This document shows, one piece after another, positions 1 to 7,609 of a stretch of 64,000 bases of DNA. The translations under genes were made by a program, and so were the position numbers. Origin of the DNA: Parapedobacter luteus (GTDB taxonomy: Bacteria; Bacteroidota; Bacteroidia; Sphingobacteriales; Sphingobacteriaceae); contig NZ_FUYS01000008.1 of assembly GCF_900168055.1 (NCBI RefSeq), forward strand, positions 62,001 to 126,000. Reading direction: 5' to 3'. Below the pieces are notes generated by a model. The model searched no databases. It was not told where the DNA came from and worked only from the letters and a program-made list of their open reading frames with translations. How positions within the stretch are numbered: position 1 is the first letter of the stretch; every line of letters starts with the position of its first letter.

Positions 1-109
1 CGACGATGAGAAGCGCATCAAGGTGTTGCGAGCAAATATCGGTAAACTGGCCATATGGGACGCAGATGAAATTATAGCCAGGGAAGTGTTGAAACTGGCA
101 GGGGAATGA
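1..109 (+). CDS. murG: MurG, C-terminal end only (partial)
   Basis: The reading frame open at the left edge ends at a TGA at 107-109 and encodes about 35 residues, including NIGKLAIWDADEIIAREVLK. This resembles the C-terminal helix of MurG, the membrane-associated UDP-GlcNAc:lipid I transferase that makes lipid II. The identification rests mostly on position: murG precedes murC in the dcw cluster of Bacteroidota, and murC starts 55 bp downstream on the same strand. Only the tail is visible, so no catalytic motif can be checked. Confidence 0.7.
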   Translation, partial: DDEKRIKVLRANIGKLAIWDADEIIAREVLKLAGE

Positions 110-164
110 AGCATGACATGAGCAGCGAACGAATCAAGTGGTCGCTAAACAATACTAAAATAAC

Positions 165-1520
165 ATGAACATAGATAACATCAAGCAGGTATATCTTATC
201 GGGGTTGGCGGTATCGGCATGAGCGCCCTGGCGCGTTATTTCCGTCATTTGGGATGCTTGGTGGCAGGTTATGATAAAACGGAAACGGCATTGACTGTGC
301 AATTGGGTGCTGAAGGTATCCCGGTGATTTATTTGGATGATTTCGATTTGGTCGCTGATGCGTTTAAGACCGCAGGCGAACATACACTTATCATTTATAC
401 ACCGGCGGTGCCTGGTGGATTGGATATTCTTAACCAGTTTCAGCGGCTTGGCCATACGTTGTATAAACGTTCGCAGGTACTCGGGTTTATCAGCCGGAGC
501 AGGTTTACTATTGCCGTGGCCGGAACGCACGGCAAGACCACTACATCCACACTTGTTGCCCACCTGCTTAAGGATAGCGGCTATGATTGTTCGGCATTCC
601 TGGGGGGGATCAGCACCAATTACAACAGCAACGTACTTTTTTCGGAAAATGATGTGGTCGTCGTAGAAGCAGATGAGTATGACAGGTCTTTCTTGACATT
701 ACATCCCGATGTGGCGGTAGTGACTTCGGCTGATGCGGACCACCTTGACATTTACGGGGATAAGGCACACCTTGAGGAGTCCTTCAATTTATTCCTGCAC
801 CAATTGCAGGCAGGCGGTACTGCCATCGTGAAAGCAGGGTTGCCGTTTGAAGCAACGATCCGCTATGCGGCAGACGGTCCTGCCGATGTTTATGCCGAAA
901 ATATCCATATCGTAGACGGTGCGTTCTTCTTTGATTATGTCTGGAGTGGAGGAAGGATGGGCGGCCTGCACCTTGGCGTGCCCGGAAAACACAACATTGA
1001 AAATGCCGTGGCTGCCATTACCATCGCCCGGCAACTGGGCATTGCGGCAGCTGATATCCGGCGTGCGTTGTCTTCATTCGCCGGTGTGAAACGCCGTTTT
1101 GAATACATTGTAAAAGCGGACCATAGCGTATACATCGACGACTATGCCCATCATCCCGAAGAGCTGCGGGCGTTTCTGTCTGCCGTGAAACAGCTTTATC
1201 CCACCAAGAAACTTACGGCGGTCTTTCAGCCGCACTTGTATACCCGTACCCGCGATTTTGCCGATGAATTTGCTGCGGTATTGGCCATGGCTGATACGTT
1301 GTTGCTGATGGATATTTATCCTGCGCGGGAACTTCCCATAGATGGGGTGGATGCACCGATGTTGCTCGGCAAGGTGGTGTCGGAAGATAAGCGTATTGTC
1401 AGTGCAGACGACGTAAAGGATTATGTACGTGCGCATCGTCCCGAGCTGTTGGTGACCATGGGCGCGGGCGATATTGATTTGTTGGTGAAACCGTTGAAGT
1501 CGATTTTGGAACATGCTTAA
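165..1520 (+). CDS. murC: UDP-N-acetylmuramate--L-alanine ligase MurC
   Basis: MurC adds L-alanine to UDP-MurNAc in the cytoplasm, the first amino acid of the peptidoglycan stem. The 451-residue protein has the usual length. The nucleotide-sugar Rossmann motif GVGGIGMSALARYF lies at about residues 14-27, the ATP-binding P-loop AGTHGKTTT at about 118-126, the central-domain motif DADHLDIYGD near 190, and DDYAHHPEEL near 325 at the start of the C-terminal domain. The ATG start follows the murG stop after 55 bp. The gene overlaps ftsQ by 8 bp, which suggests translational coupling within the dcw operon. Ddl, present between murC and ftsQ in many proteobacteria, is absent here, as is usual in Bacteroidota. 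Confidence 0.97.
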   Translation: MNIDNIKQVYLIGVGGIGMSALARYFRHLGCLVAGYDKTETALTVQLGAEGIPVIYLDDFDLVADAFKTAGEHTLIIYTPAVPGGLDILNQFQRLGHTLYKRSQVLGFISRSRFTIAVAGTHGKTTTSTLVAHLLKDSGYDCSAFLGGISTNYNSNVLFSENDVVVVEADEYDRSFLTLHPDVAVVTSADADHLDIYGDKAHLEESFNLFLHQLQAGGTAIVKAGLPFEATIRYAADGPADVYAENIHIVDGAFFFDYVWSGGRMGGLHLGVPGKHNIENAVAAITIARQLGIAAADIRRALSSFAGVKRRFEYIVKADHSVYIDDYAHHPEELRAFLSAVKQLYPTKKLTAVFQPHLYTRTRDFADEFAAVLAMADTLLLMDIYPARELPIDGVDAPMLLGKVVSEDKRIVSADDVKDYVRAHRPELLVTMGAGDIDLLVKPLKSILEHA

Positions 1521-2376
1521 ACAGTTGTCAAACCGGATTTTTTGGCAGCGGCTGCTGTATAGTGTGGTAGCGCTCATAGCACTGACGGGGCTCGTCACGC
1601 TCATGGGTTTTATCAACAAAAAGAGCAGTGAGCAAGCTTGCACGGATGTGCATGTCGTGGTGCTGGGCGATGAGTCGTTTGTCGAACAGAAAGACATCGT
1701 CGCCATGCTTGTGGAGAAGTATGGCGAGCTTCAGGGCCGTACGTTGGAAGCGCTCCCGACCCATGAAATGGAAAAGGATTTGCGTCAGATCCCCTTTGTG
1801 TTTTCGGCCATGGTAACCATTGATATGGACGGGCTGCTTACCGTACGGATCGTGCAACGGGAAGCGGTGGTACGTGTAATCAATAATAAGGGGCTTGACT
1901 TTTATATCGACAGTCAGGGGCATAAAATGCCCGTGTCGCTGAAATATGTGCCGCGTGTGCCTGTCGTAAACGGGTACATCACTGAGCCGTACAACGGCAC
2001 GCTTGACACCATCGAGAGCCAACTGGTAAAAGACATTTTCAAAACCGCGCAGTTTATCCGTGCAGATAGCGTATGGAGCAGCCAAGTCGTGCAGTTGTAT
2101 GTCAACGAATATCAGGATATCGAATTGGTGCCACGAGTGGGGAGCCAGCAGATTATATTGGGCAACGCCGATTCGCTCGATCGCAAGTTCGAAAAACTCA
2201 TGCTGTTTTATAAAAAGATTGTGCCGAAGACAGGCATCGAGGCCTATAAGTCGGTGAACCTGAAATTTGCCGGTCAGATTGTTTGCGAACGAGACGAGCG
2301 GTTCAAACCCGAAGATTTAATGGTCACGCAGGATTCTACATATCATCATACAACAAATAGCATCAATACACAATAG
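1513..2376 (+). CDS. ftsQ: Cell division protein FtsQ
   Basis: This is the bitopic divisome protein that links early and late division proteins. The 287-residue product has a short cytoplasmic start, one membrane span at about residues 14-35 (LLYSVVALIALTGLVTLMGF), and a periplasmic part opening with a POTRA-like stretch (VHVVVLGDESFVEQKDIVAML) at about 46-66. Sequence conservation of FtsQ is low in this phylum, so position counts heavily: it overlaps murC by 8 bp and ends 2 bp before ftsA. It lacks recognisable catalytic motifs, as expected. Confidence 0.9.
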   Translation: MLKQLSNRIFWQRLLYSVVALIALTGLVTLMGFINKKSSEQACTDVHVVVLGDESFVEQKDIVAMLVEKYGELQGRTLEALPTHEMEKDLRQIPFVFSAMVTIDMDGLLTVRIVQREAVVRVINNKGLDFYIDSQGHKMPVSLKYVPRVPVVNGYITEPYNGTLDTIESQLVKDIFKTAQFIRADSVWSSQVVQLYVNEYQDIELVPRVGSQQIILGNADSLDRKFEKLMLFYKKIVPKTGIEAYKSVNLKFAGQIVCERDERFKPEDLMVTQDSTYHHTTNSINTQ

Positions 2377-2378
2377 TT

Positions 2379-3725
2379 ATGAAGACAAAAATAACAACAG
2401 AAAGAGACTCGCCTATCGTCGTGGGGCTTGATATCGGAACTACGAAAATATGTGTTACCGTGGGGAGACGGAGTGGTGCCAAAAAAATAGAGATTCTTGG
2501 GGTAGGTAAAGCCGAATCATCGGGAGTAAGCAGGGGCGTAGTGGCTAACATCCAGAAGACGGTGAATAGCATCATGCAGGCGGTCGAAGAAGCCAGTGCG
2601 CAATCCAACGTGGATATCAAGGTTGTCAATGTCGGAATAGCTGGCCAGCACATCAAAAGCATCCAGCACCGGGGTATCCTGACACGAAAAGACGACAATG
2701 AAATCAGCCGACTGGATATCGAACGGCTCATCGAAGACATGTATAAACTTGTGCTTCCTCCGGGCGAGGAAATTATCCATGTCCTTCCGCAGGAATTCAC
2801 GATTGATAACGAACCGGGCATCAAAGACCCTATCGGGATGGCGGGACGGCGGATGGAAGCCAACTTCCATATCATTTCAGGTCATGTAAGCGCCGTCAAA
2901 AACATCAAAAAGTGCATCGATAATGCGTCATTGGAAGTGCAGGATCTCATCCTTGAGCCTTTGGCATCCTCAGAAGCGGTGCTTGACGAAGCCGACAAAG
3001 ACGCGGGGGTGGTGCTTGTCGATATCGGCGGCGGAACCACCGACGTAGCCATCTTCCACGAAGGGATTATCCGACATACGGCAGTTATCCCGCTGGGAGG
3101 CAATATTGTCACGGAAGATATCAAACAAGGCTGCTCAGTACTGCGCAACCAAGCTGAATTGCTGAAAATCCGTTTCGGTTCAGCCCTTGCCGATGAAAAC
3201 AAGGAAAACGAAGTCATCTGTGTGCCCGGGCTGCGAGGGCGTGAGCCCAAGGAAATCTCGGTTAAGAATCTTGCTTACATCATCCAGGCGAGGATGGAAG
3301 AGATTATCGAACATGTATATTATGAGATCAAATCCTCAGGTTATGAAAATAAACTAATCGGCGGTATTGTAATTACTGGCGGCGGGGCCCAATTGAAGCA
3401 TTTGGTACAGTTGGTTGAATACATCACCGGTATCGATTGCCGGGTGGGATTCCCCAACGAACACTTAGCCAAAAACGAAGTGCTTCCAAAGAACATCTAC
3501 GATGAATTGAAAAGCCCGTTATATGCCACCGGTATCGGCTTGCTGATCAAGGGCATCCAAGCGGAAGAGGAACAGGCCGAAATGAACGAAAAAACAAGCG
3601 CTCCGCTATCAGTAAAAGACATTACCGAGAAGGGTTACAAAGAAAAAGGTTTCTTCAAATGGTTCAAAGACATCATCAAAGATGGCAATGAAATTGACGA
3701 TGAAACCTACTTGGGCAAGAAATAG
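2379..3725 (+). CDS. ftsA: Cell division protein FtsA
   Basis: This is the actin-like ATPase that tethers FtsZ filaments to the inner membrane. The 448 residues include the phosphate-1 motif VGLDIGTTKICVTVG at about 15-29, the phosphate-2 motif VLVDIGGGTTDVAIF near 211-225 and the adenosine motif IGGIVITGGGAQL near 328. The last ~60 residues form a charged linker ending in FFKWFKDIIKD, which suits the amphipathic membrane-targeting helix of FtsA. It follows ftsQ by 2 bp. The gap to ftsZ is 139 bp and contains an inverted repeat that is listed separately. Confidence 0.97.
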   Translation: MKTKITTERDSPIVVGLDIGTTKICVTVGRRSGAKKIEILGVGKAESSGVSRGVVANIQKTVNSIMQAVEEASAQSNVDIKVVNVGIAGQHIKSIQHRGILTRKDDNEISRLDIERLIEDMYKLVLPPGEEIIHVLPQEFTIDNEPGIKDPIGMAGRRMEANFHIISGHVSAVKNIKKCIDNASLEVQDLILEPLASSEAVLDEADKDAGVVLVDIGGGTTDVAIFHEGIIRHTAVIPLGGNIVTEDIKQGCSVLRNQAELLKIRFGSALADENKENEVICVPGLRGREPKEISVKNLAYIIQARMEEIIEHVYYEIKSSGYENKLIGGIVITGGGAQLKHLVQLVEYITGIDCRVGFPNEHLAKNEVLPKNIYDELKSPLYATGIGLLIKGIQAEEEQAEMNEKTSAPLSVKDITEKGYKEKGFFKWFKDIIKDGNEIDDETYLGKK

Positions 3726-3743
3726 TTTTCAACAACAGCTGTT

Positions 3744-3772
3744 TTTTCCACATTGTTAACAGTTGTGGAAAA
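3744..3772. promoter_or_regulatory. Inverted repeat resembling two DnaA boxes between ftsA and ftsZ
   Basis: TTTTCCACA at 3744-3752 is repeated as TGTGGAAAA at 3764-3772, with 11 bp between. Each copy fits the relaxed DnaA-box pattern TTWTNCACA. The same bases can form a 9-bp RNA hairpin. A competing fold pairs AGTTTTC at 3724-3730 and the following ACAAC with GTTGTGGAAAACT at 3762-3774. The element could be a DnaA-binding site, an RNA switch, or neither. Confidence 0.4.
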
Positions 3773-3864
3773 CTATTGTGTAAAAAGTGCTATTATTACA
3801 CTACGATTAGCGGGTCGAAATGGTTTTTGTATCACGCTCAGTTGGAGCAAAATACGATTGAGAT

Positions 3865-5571
3865 ATGTCTTTTAAGTTTGAAATGTTAAAGGAACAATCG
3901 GCAATTATCAAGGTAATTGGCGTAGGTGGTGGTGGTGGTAATGCTGTCAACCACATGTATAAGCAAGGTATCAGTGGCGTGGATTTCATCGTGTGCAACA
4001 CGGATGCGCAGGCACTCGAATTAAGCCCGATTCCTAATAAAGTACAGTTGGGTGCAAGCCTTACCGAAGGCATGGGGGCAGGTGCAGACCCGACGGTAGG
4101 TGAAAATTCGGCCATTGAGAGCATTGAAGATATCAAACGCATGTTGGGCTCGAATACCAAGATGCTGTTTATCACTGCCGGGATGGGAGGCGGCACGGGA
4201 ACCGGTGCAAGCCCGGTGCTGGCTAAGGCTGCAAAGGAGTTGGGCATTCTTACCGTGGCCATTGTGACCACGCCGTTTGCTTTTGAAGGCAAAAGACGGC
4301 GGATGCAGGCCGAAGAAGGGTTGGGCGAATTAAAGAAATACGTAGACTCGTATTTGGTGATTTCGAATGATCGCCTTCGCGATATCTTTGGCAACCTGAC
4401 CATGACGGCGGCTTTTGCCAAGGCTGACGATATCCTCACCACCGCGGCCAAGGGTATAGCCGAGATCATTACGATACCCGGTTATGTCAATGTGGATTTC
4501 AAGGACGTACGCACCGTAATGAATGACAGCGGTGTTGCGATCATGGGCAATGCGGTGGCAGAAGGCGAACAACGCGCACTACGCGCGGTAGAGGGGGCGC
4601 TTGCTTCGCCGTTGCTCAAAGATAATGAGATTGAGGGTGCACGTTATATATTGCTTAATATCACATCGGGCAAACAAGAGGTGACGATGGATGAAGTGAC
4701 CATTATCACCGATTACATCCAGGAAAAGGCTGGTTTATCCGCTGACTTGATTTGGGGCAATTGTATTAATGAATCACTGGAAAATGAATTGTCCGTAACC
4801 ATTATTGCCACCGGATTTCAGACTTCCGAGGAGCGCAAGAAAGAGAAAGAAAATGAGCGGATTGAAATACCGCTGACTCCTGAAGAGCCGAAGGCTCCTT
4901 ATGTCAAGCCAATTAATCAGTTTGTGCAAAAAGATAAAGGAGTCGCGGATCCGGCGCCTGTAGCCGCCAAGCCCGCTGTGACCGAAGAGCCCACGATACG
5001 GCCGGTGACGCAGCAGGTAGACTTGTTCAGCGCGCCTTCGCCTTCTTCTTCGAAACCTCAATTGCGGAACAGCACACCGGATAAAGACGGCATCATTCGT
5101 CATACGCTGACTCCCCAGAATGAGCAGGCCAATGAAGACGAACAGGCAGCGGATGGATTTGAAGTGAAAGTGACCCCTTCGCCGTTCCACTTCGAACTGC
5201 CGACCAGGAACGACGAAATCCGTGAGCCGGACCCCGAGCCGGAGGCGTATAAAGAAAAACTGGATAATGTGGCGAGATCCCCGGAACAAGGTTATCAAGC
5301 CAACGACCATAGGACACCGGAAGAGGTAGAGAAAGAACTGTTGACGGTCAAAGATCGGATTTTCCGGCTGAAACAACTGAGTTTGAAATTGAAGTCGGCC
5401 AATGGCCTGCAAGAACTGGAATCCGAGCCCGCATATCGGCGCAAACAACTGGCATTGGATGATGTACCGCACTCATCCGAATCGCAGGTGTCGCGGTTTA
5501 CGCTATCTACCGAGGAGGGCATCACTGAAATCAGACCAAACAATTCATTTCTGCACGATAATGTAGATTAA
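3865..5571 (+). CDS. ftsZ: Cell division GTPase FtsZ
   Basis: FtsZ is the tubulin-like GTPase that forms the division ring. The 568-residue protein carries GVGGGGGNAVNHM near residue 19, the tubulin signature GGGTGTGASPVLA near 108-120 and the T7-loop region with the conserved N and D residues (NVDFKDVRTVM) near 210. The globular part ends at about residue 320. The remaining ~250 residues are a long, proline- and charge-rich linker and tail, much longer than in E. coli FtsZ (383 residues) but in line with many Bacteroidota. The tail end (about 525-568) is the likely contact for FtsA. The gene lies 139 bp after ftsA and is followed by an intrinsic terminator. Confidence 0.98.
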   Translation: MSFKFEMLKEQSAIIKVIGVGGGGGNAVNHMYKQGISGVDFIVCNTDAQALELSPIPNKVQLGASLTEGMGAGADPTVGENSAIESIEDIKRMLGSNTKMLFITAGMGGGTGTGASPVLAKAAKELGILTVAIVTTPFAFEGKRRRMQAEEGLGELKKYVDSYLVISNDRLRDIFGNLTMTAAFAKADDILTTAAKGIAEIITIPGYVNVDFKDVRTVMNDSGVAIMGNAVAEGEQRALRAVEGALASPLLKDNEIEGARYILLNITSGKQEVTMDEVTIITDYIQEKAGLSADLIWGNCINESLENELSVTIIATGFQTSEERKKEKENERIEIPLTPEEPKAPYVKPINQFVQKDKGVADPAPVAAKPAVTEEPTIRPVTQQVDLFSAPSPSSSKPQLRNSTPDKDGIIRHTLTPQNEQANEDEQAADGFEVKVTPSPFHFELPTRNDEIREPDPEPEAYKEKLDNVARSPEQGYQANDHRTPEEVEKELLTVKDRIFRLKQLSLKLKSANGLQELESEPAYRRKQLALDDVPHSSESQVSRFTLSTEEGITEIRPNNSFLHDNVD

Positions 5572-5601
5572 CGCATTTTCGTCTGCCTATCTAATACGTA
5601 C

Positions 5602-5647
5602 AACTGTTTGGTGAGGATTTAGCAGAATCAAGCCAAACAGTTTTTTT
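5602..5647 (+). terminator. Intrinsic terminator after ftsZ
   Basis: AACTGTTTGG at 5602-5611 pairs with CCAAACAGTT at 5633-5642, followed by a run of T to 5647. It closes the murG-ftsZ transcription unit 31 bp after the ftsZ stop codon. Confidence 0.8.
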
Positions 5648-5714
5648 GTATAGATGCGATGTAACCCTGCACAGACAAAACACGCTGCCAGACGCGGCAA
5701 ATAACCAGAGCAAG

Positions 5715-5745
5715 TTGGCAGCTTTTGATTTAAAGTTTATCTTTG
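5715..5745 (+). promoter_or_regulatory. Bacteroidota-type promoter of the alpha-oxoamine synthase gene
   Basis: TTG at 5715-5717, a 20-bp spacer and TATCTTTG at 5738-5745 match the -33/-7 consensus (TTG, then TAnnTTTG). The expected transcript start near 5752 lies upstream of the TTG start codon at 5781 and downstream of any longer reading of the frame. Confidence 0.7.
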
Positions 5746-5780
5746 CAACAATTTTTGTACAATTTATTAATAGACAGGTA

Positions 5781-7025
5781 TTGGACTTATTTGATAAAAT
5801 TGCGAAAAATTTCGGGCCAATTGGCCAGCACTATGAGTGGTCACACGGCTATTTTTCATTTCCTAAACTTGAAGGCGATATCGCGCCCCGTATGCTATTT
5901 AATGGGAAGGAGCATCTCGTTTGGAGTCTCAATAATTATTTAGGGTTAGCCAATCATCCCGAAGTCCGGGAAGTGGATGCGAAAGCCGCCGCTGACTTTG
6001 GCATGGCCTATCCCATGGGAGCCCGGATGATGTCCGGAAATAGCTCGTATCATGAAGAACTGGAACAGGATCTCGCCACCTTTGTCGGCAAAGAAGATGC
6101 TTTTTTGCTCAATTATGGGTATCAAGGAATGGTTTCCATCATCGACGCACTATTAGACCGTAATGATGTGGTGGTCTATGATGCGGAATCCCATGCTTGT
6201 ATTGTAGACGGTGTGCGCTTGCATATGGGCAAGCGATTCGTCTATCGGCATAACGATATCGAAAGCTGTGAAAAACAGTTGATACGGGCGACCAAATTGG
6301 CGCGCGCCAATGGCGGTTCAGTGTTGTTAATCACCGAAGGTGTGTTCGGCATGTCCGGCATCCAAGGGCAATTGAAAGAAATCGCTGCCTTAAAAAAGCT
6401 GTACGGTTTCAGGATGCTCGTTGATGATGCTCACGGCTTCGGTACCATGGGGCCGACGGGCGCAGGTACGCATGAAGAGCAGGACTGCATTGACGATATT
6501 GATATCTATTTCGGGACCTTCGCTAAATCCATGGCCGGTATCGGCGCATTTGTGGCCTCAACGAAGGAAGTGGTCACCTACCTGCGCTATAATATGCGCT
6601 CCCAGACGTTTGCCAAATCGCTGCCTATGCCCATGGTTATCGGGTTGAAAAAACGCTTTGAGCTATTGAAAAATAGTCCCGAACTCAGGGAAAGGCTGTG
6701 GAATGTGGCCCGCACGTTGCAGAATGGATTACGTGAGCGAGGGTTTGACATCGGGACGACCAATACCATGGTCACACCCGTGTTCCTTAAGGGTGATCTC
6801 AACGAAGCTACGGCGCTTACCCGGGATCTGCGCGAAACGCATGGCATATTTTGCTCCATTGTTGTATACCCTGTTATCCCCAAAGGGTTAATCGAGTTGC
6901 GGCTTATCCCTACCGCGATGCATACGCTGGAGGATGTCAACTATACGTTGGAAGCGTTCACCGCAGTTAGCGAAAAATTACAGACCGGCTATTACAAACA
7001 GACGGTTTCCTTGCCATCGGAATAG
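5781..7025 (+). CDS. Alpha-oxoamine synthase family PLP enzyme (serine palmitoyltransferase-like)
   Basis: The ~414-residue protein is a fold-type I PLP enzyme of the alpha-oxoamine synthase family, which condenses an amino acid with an acyl-CoA. Visible motifs are SLNNYLGLANHPEV near the start, the PLP-ring histidine in DAESHACIVDG, the cofactor aspartate in LVDDAHGFGTMG, and the Schiff-base lysine in FGTFAKSMAG. In Bacteroidota such enzymes make sphingoid bases (serine palmitoyltransferase) or sulfonolipid bases (cysteate acyltransferase). KBL and BioF are less likely because no threonine or biotin genes are nearby, but they cannot be excluded. The frame is open further upstream to 5646, yet that stretch covers the ftsZ terminator and this gene's promoter, so I place the start at the TTG at 5781. 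Confidence 0.75.
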   Translation: MDLFDKIAKNFGPIGQHYEWSHGYFSFPKLEGDIAPRMLFNGKEHLVWSLNNYLGLANHPEVREVDAKAAADFGMAYPMGARMMSGNSSYHEELEQDLATFVGKEDAFLLNYGYQGMVSIIDALLDRNDVVVYDAESHACIVDGVRLHMGKRFVYRHNDIESCEKQLIRATKLARANGGSVLLITEGVFGMSGIQGQLKEIAALKKLYGFRMLVDDAHGFGTMGPTGAGTHEEQDCIDDIDIYFGTFAKSMAGIGAFVASTKEVVTYLRYNMRSQTFAKSLPMPMVIGLKKRFELLKNSPELRERLWNVARTLQNGLRERGFDIGTTNTMVTPVFLKGDLNEATALTRDLRETHGIFCSIVVYPVIPKGLIELRLIPTAMHTLEDVNYTLEAFTAVSEKLQTGYYKQTVSLPSE

Positions 7026-7071
7026 GCGTAGCATCGAAAATAGCGACCAGTGGGCTATAACACGCTAAAAA

Positions 7072-7095
7072 AGCCGGCTCGGGCTCTTTATTTTG
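7072..7095 (+). terminator. Weak possible terminator after the alpha-oxoamine synthase gene
   Basis: AGCC at 7072-7075 can pair with GGCT at 7082-7085, flanked by an A run and followed by CTTTATTTTG. The stem is short, so this is only a weak candidate. Confidence 0.3.
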
Positions 7096-7310
7096 TTGAT
7101 AGGCGATTCGGTTGTAATTTGCTGTATATCAGTAGTTTGTGTTTTGTTTGCGCGGAACATATAGCTGTTGTTTCGTGAGATGTGGAAAAAAAAGTGCATT
7201 TACAGCCTGTTTTGCATGTTTTATTGTTTTTTTTTCCAAAAAAAGATTCTACTTTTAACGCACTGTAGATTATTAACTTAATTAAATTCAAACTTAAAGG
7301 AGTATTTATT

Positions 7311-7496
7311 ATGGCAAGTATTCAGAAATTTAATGAGCTTAAGAGCTTAATCGACGGGCTGGAAGGGGATGCTGACAAATTCTTCAATAAAGGCAACAAC
7401 GCGGCCGGGACTCGCGTGAGAAAAGGCTTGCAAGAAGTTAAAAACCTGGCTCAAGAAATTCGCTTGGAGATCCAGGATGCGAAAAACGCAAAGTAA
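7311..7496 (+). CDS. Histone H1-like protein of the Hc1 family
   Basis: This 61-residue basic protein (opening MASIQKFNELKSLIDGLEG) matches the short Hc1-type proteins common in Bacteroidota, named after the chlamydial histone H1-like nucleoid protein. It is predicted to be helical, with lysines and arginines concentrated in the second half (TRVRKGLQEVKNLAQEIRL). A DNA-binding, nucleoid-condensing role is known for the chlamydial relative and is only inferred here. An unusually clear ribosome-binding site for this phylum, AAAGGAG at 7296-7302, sits 8 bp before the ATG, in keeping with high expression. The gene is followed by a strong terminator and forms its own transcription unit. Confidence 0.85.
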   Translation: MASIQKFNELKSLIDGLEGDADKFFNKGNNAAGTRVRKGLQEVKNLAQEIRLEIQDAKNAK

Positions 7497-7533
7497 GCGT
7501 ACTTTTTTGATATGCATTAGTGCTTTCAATTCA

Positions 7534-7561
7534 AGCCCTGAGATGTCAGGGCTTTTTTATT
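7534..7561 (+). terminator. Intrinsic terminator after the Hc1-like gene
   Basis: AGCCCTGA at 7534-7541 and TCAGGGCT at 7546-7553 form a perfect 8-bp stem with a 4-nt loop, followed by a T-rich tail. Confidence 0.9.
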
Positions 7562-7609
7562 TTGGTATTTTCCGATCGCTACTTTTTTTGTATTATCGCT
7601 GCAAACAAT

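Noticed and set aside
4774-5472. Long antisense open frame within ftsZ (232 codons)
   Set aside because: It lies opposite the biased, repetitive linker coding region and shows arginine- and phenylalanine-rich nonsense composition.
5646-5780. N-terminal extension of the alpha-oxoamine synthase
   Set aside because: It would begin inside the ftsZ terminator and upstream of a well-formed promoter at 5715-5745.
7181-7189. Single TGTGGAAAA before the Hc1-like gene as a DnaA box
   Set aside because: One relaxed match in an A-rich tract; similar matches occur inside rnpA and the AraC gene, so it is probably chance.
7520-7609. N-terminal extension of the sugar isomerase
   Set aside because: It overlaps the Hc1 terminator and adds residues with no similarity to the family.
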